From Verrucomicrobiota bacterium (lineage in GTDB: Bacteria; Verrucomicrobiota; Verrucomicrobiia; Verrucomicrobiales; Akkermansiaceae), in contig JAFLEH010000002.1 of NCBI GenBank assembly GCA_017301995.1, positions 36,839-100,838 on the forward strand: a stretch of DNA of 64,000 nt. The letters are read 5' to 3'. The notes beneath the pieces were generated by a model. That model saw only the letters and a list, made by a program, of their open reading frames with translations. It was not told the origin of the DNA and made no database searches. Position numbers and translations under genes: made by a program. Of this stretch, positions 62,557-64,000 are shown piece by piece (positions within the stretch are counted from its first letter, which is position 1; the number at the start of each line of letters is the position of its first letter).

Positions 62557-63297
62557 TCAGCGCGGGGGATTGAGGCGTTGGCAATGGTAGTTCACGCGGG
62601 CGAGAAACGCGCGCCATTTTGGCCCGGGCCGGCCGTTGTCCAACAGAAAGTGCGGGCAGTTTTTGTTGGGCGGGCTTTGTCCTTTTCTCGGCCAATGATA
62701 GTGGGGCACCACATTGCGCAGCGGAATGTTATGTTTCCGCATCAGGATGGCGGTCAGTTTGGCGGTGCGGTCGATGGTGGAGGCCAGGTTGCTGCCGCGT
62801 TCCTCGCACATTTCGATGCCGATGGAATAACGGTTGCCCGGACCATCGAAATCGGCGTGCTCGCCTTGTTCGGTGGTGGGCATGTGCTGGATCGCGCTGT
62901 GGTCGTCCACGGTGAAATGCCAGATCAGATAGCCGATCCGGTTGCCGTCCTTGCGTTTCGGCGCGCGCAATGCGCCCCGTTTGAGCGCGAGCGCGTGCTG
63001 GGCGGCGTCGGCGGACCAGTTCTGGGTGGAATGGATCGTGATGTAGCGCGGCGTCATCGGCCGGACCACTTTTCTGCCGTGGGAGCCCTTTGGAACCATG
63101 TCGGCCCGCAGTCCGACTTCCCGCGCCATACCGCCGGAGGTCGTGTATGGCACCGGGCCCTTCGGCACGCCCAGCGATCCCATTGGCAGCCGTGTCGAGC
63201 CACGCCGCGCCGGTGCGCCGCCCCCATAGTAGGGCGTGCAGTTTATGGCCAGCGAGGCTAGCAGAATCAATGGCGGCAGCCAGCGGAGCGACTTCAT
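62557..63297 (-). CDS. N-acetylmuramoyl-L-alanine amidase (Amidase_2)
   Basis: 246 residues. The N-terminus MKSLRWLPPLILLASLAIN followed by C looks like a lipoprotein signal (lipobox-like LAINC). The zinc ligands of Amidase_2/PGRP are visible: His in ITIHSTQNW, His in VPHYHWPRKGQSPP, and Lys/Cys-His in NKNCPHFLL. WHFTVDDHSAIQHMP and YSIGIEMCE are typical. It cleaves the bond between MurNAc and L-Ala in peptidoglycan for turnover. The start was set at MKSLRWLPP; the frame is open upstream. Confidence 0.88.
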   Translation of the reverse strand: MKSLRWLPPLILLASLAINCTPYYGGGAPARRGSTRLPMGSLGVPKGPVPYTTSGGMAREVGLRADMVPKGSHGRKVVRPMTPRYITIHSTQNWSADAAQHALALKRGALRAPKRKDGNRIGYLIWHFTVDDHSAIQHMPTTEQGEHADFDGPGNRYSIGIEMCEERGSNLASTIDRTAKLTAILMRKHNIPLRNVVPHYHWPRKGQSPPNKNCPHFLLDNGRPGPKWRAFLARVNYHCQRLNPPR

Positions 63298-63459
63298 CGG
63301 GCGCCATCCATACCACCGGTCCGGAAAAATGCCAAGGGGGAATGCCCCAAGGGATGCCTGGTTGGCTGGAAATCGCGGGTGCGTTGTAAGATTCCGGCGC
63401 CGTGGGGCGTTTCGGGCGCGACCGTTATTTTGTTTTCCGACCCCGAACCACCAGCCGCC

Positions 63460-64000
63460 ATGCGAACCAGTTTCCACGCGATTTTTCTTGCCGCCGCCCT
63501 TGTCGCCGGTCACGCGAACGCCAGTTACTTTGGCCTAACCAAAGATACCCGCGAAGCCCAGCAGTGCATCACCTTCGACGCCCGCTATCCGTATTGGACC
63601 GACAGCATCTACATCGCCACCTATCCGGGCCACAGCCGGTCGAAGGAAGGCTGGATCGCTCCCTATTACGGCGGGGTTGTGAGCAACACCCGTGGCGAGC
63701 CTAACCTGATCCAATACGCATCCTGGCAGATGGGCGGAAAGGGAGCGCCGGCGTCCGGCATCGACTTCGTCCACGCGGGCAAGCACATGAGCTGGGTGCG
63801 CTCCACATGGGAAGGCAGTTCCGGCGGCATCAAGGGCGTGTGGCCGACCTCGGAATTCAAACCGGGGCAGTGGTATCGGTTTTTCCACCGTGTTTGGACT
63901 CCGGCCGCACCGATCCCCCATGTGGGCTACGCGGGCGTGTGGATGAAGGATATCCAAAGCGGCGAGTGGTATCATCTGGCCACCTTCAAGTTTCCCGCGG
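63460..64000 (+). CDS. DUF3472-type exported protein, 3' end outside window
   Basis: 180 residues visible, running off the end. Signal MRTSFHAIFLAAALVAGHANA. The next part contains GWIAPYYGGVVSNTRGEPNL, IQYASWQMGG, GTGGQ-like SGIDFVHAGKHMSWVRS and GQWYRFFHRVW, the pattern of DUF3472 proteins, found with polysaccharide genes in Bacteroidetes and Verrucomicrobia. The full protein probably carries further domains. It starts 163 bp from the divergent amidase gene. Confidence 0.7.
   Translation, partial: MRTSFHAIFLAAALVAGHANASYFGLTKDTREAQQCITFDARYPYWTDSIYIATYPGHSRSKEGWIAPYYGGVVSNTRGEPNLIQYASWQMGGKGAPASGIDFVHAGKHMSWVRSTWEGSSGGIKGVWPTSEFKPGQWYRFFHRVWTPAAPIPHVGYAGVWMKDIQSGEWYHLATFKFPA

Noticed and set aside
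1..64000. CRISPR arrays, tRNA or rRNA genes, prophage, toxin-antitoxin or restriction systems
   Set aside because: I looked for spaced short repeats, cloverleaf ends and typical neighbouring genes and saw none.

Overview
The window is GC-rich chromosomal DNA that looks like Verrucomicrobiota, most likely a Luteolibacter/Haloferula/Akkermansiaceae-type organism. The basis is inference from gene families: several Cys-type sulfatases, a DUF1549/DUF1553 protein, two large PDZ/alpha-toroid/HEAT proteins of the DUF6288 type, a PEP-CTERM protein, SdrD-like repeat proteins, many small lipoproteins and a terminal DUF3472-type gene. There is no rRNA, no tRNA that I could recognise, no CRISPR array, no phage region and no transposase gene.

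Layout. 1-5.4 kb: the 3' part of a giant SdrD/Cna-B repeat surface protein and a PEP-CTERM protein. 5.5-6.8 kb: KDPG aldolase and guanylate kinase (minus strand). 6.9-10.4 kb: a small ORF and a DUF6288-type protein lying between two ~190-bp direct repeats, each holding a REP-like inverted pair and a promoter-like block. 10.5-12.0 kb: three small unassigned genes. 12.6-17.8 kb: dnaN, phosphohexomutase, mutY and a trypsin-like lipoprotein. 17.9-19.3 kb: three small lipoproteins. 19.3-23.9 kb: minus-strand block of class A PBP, signal peptidase I and squalene/phytoene synthase, interrupted by a perfect 32-bp inverted repeat. 24.0-28.8 kb: an HtrA-like protease and a degenerate companion, an alpha/beta hydrolase, a PuuD-like amidotransferase and an N-carbamoylputrescine amidase-like enzyme. 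29-31.4 kb: MFS transporter and a coiled-coil zinc-ribbon protein. 31.7-37.5 kb: divergent DUF1549/DUF1553 cytochrome-type protein and GH20 hexosaminidase. 37.5-43.3 kb: RluA, PPK2, sialidase, EamA transporter and small genes. 43.5-46.5 kb: a SecA without the usual C-terminal zinc motif.

46.6-62.0 kb is the main accessory feature. It is a nine-gene minus-strand cluster: SASA-type esterase, transglutaminase-like protein, DUF6288 paralogue, sulfatase, sulfatase, GH95-like fucosidase, sulfatase, sulfatase, lyase-like protein. Gaps are mostly under 45 bp, and two junctions are ATGA stop/start overlaps. I infer a transcription unit that desulfates, deacetylates and trims an exported fucose-containing sulfated glycan (fucoidan or mucin type). 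The GH20 and sialidase genes upstream fit such a diet. The window ends with an amidase/YkgJ pair and the start of a DUF3472-type gene.

The most unusual signals are non-coding or dispersed: the duplicated REP-plus-promoter block, the perfect inverted repeat beside lepB, a 112-bp nested palindrome, and a strong context bias of the rare leucine codon CTA.
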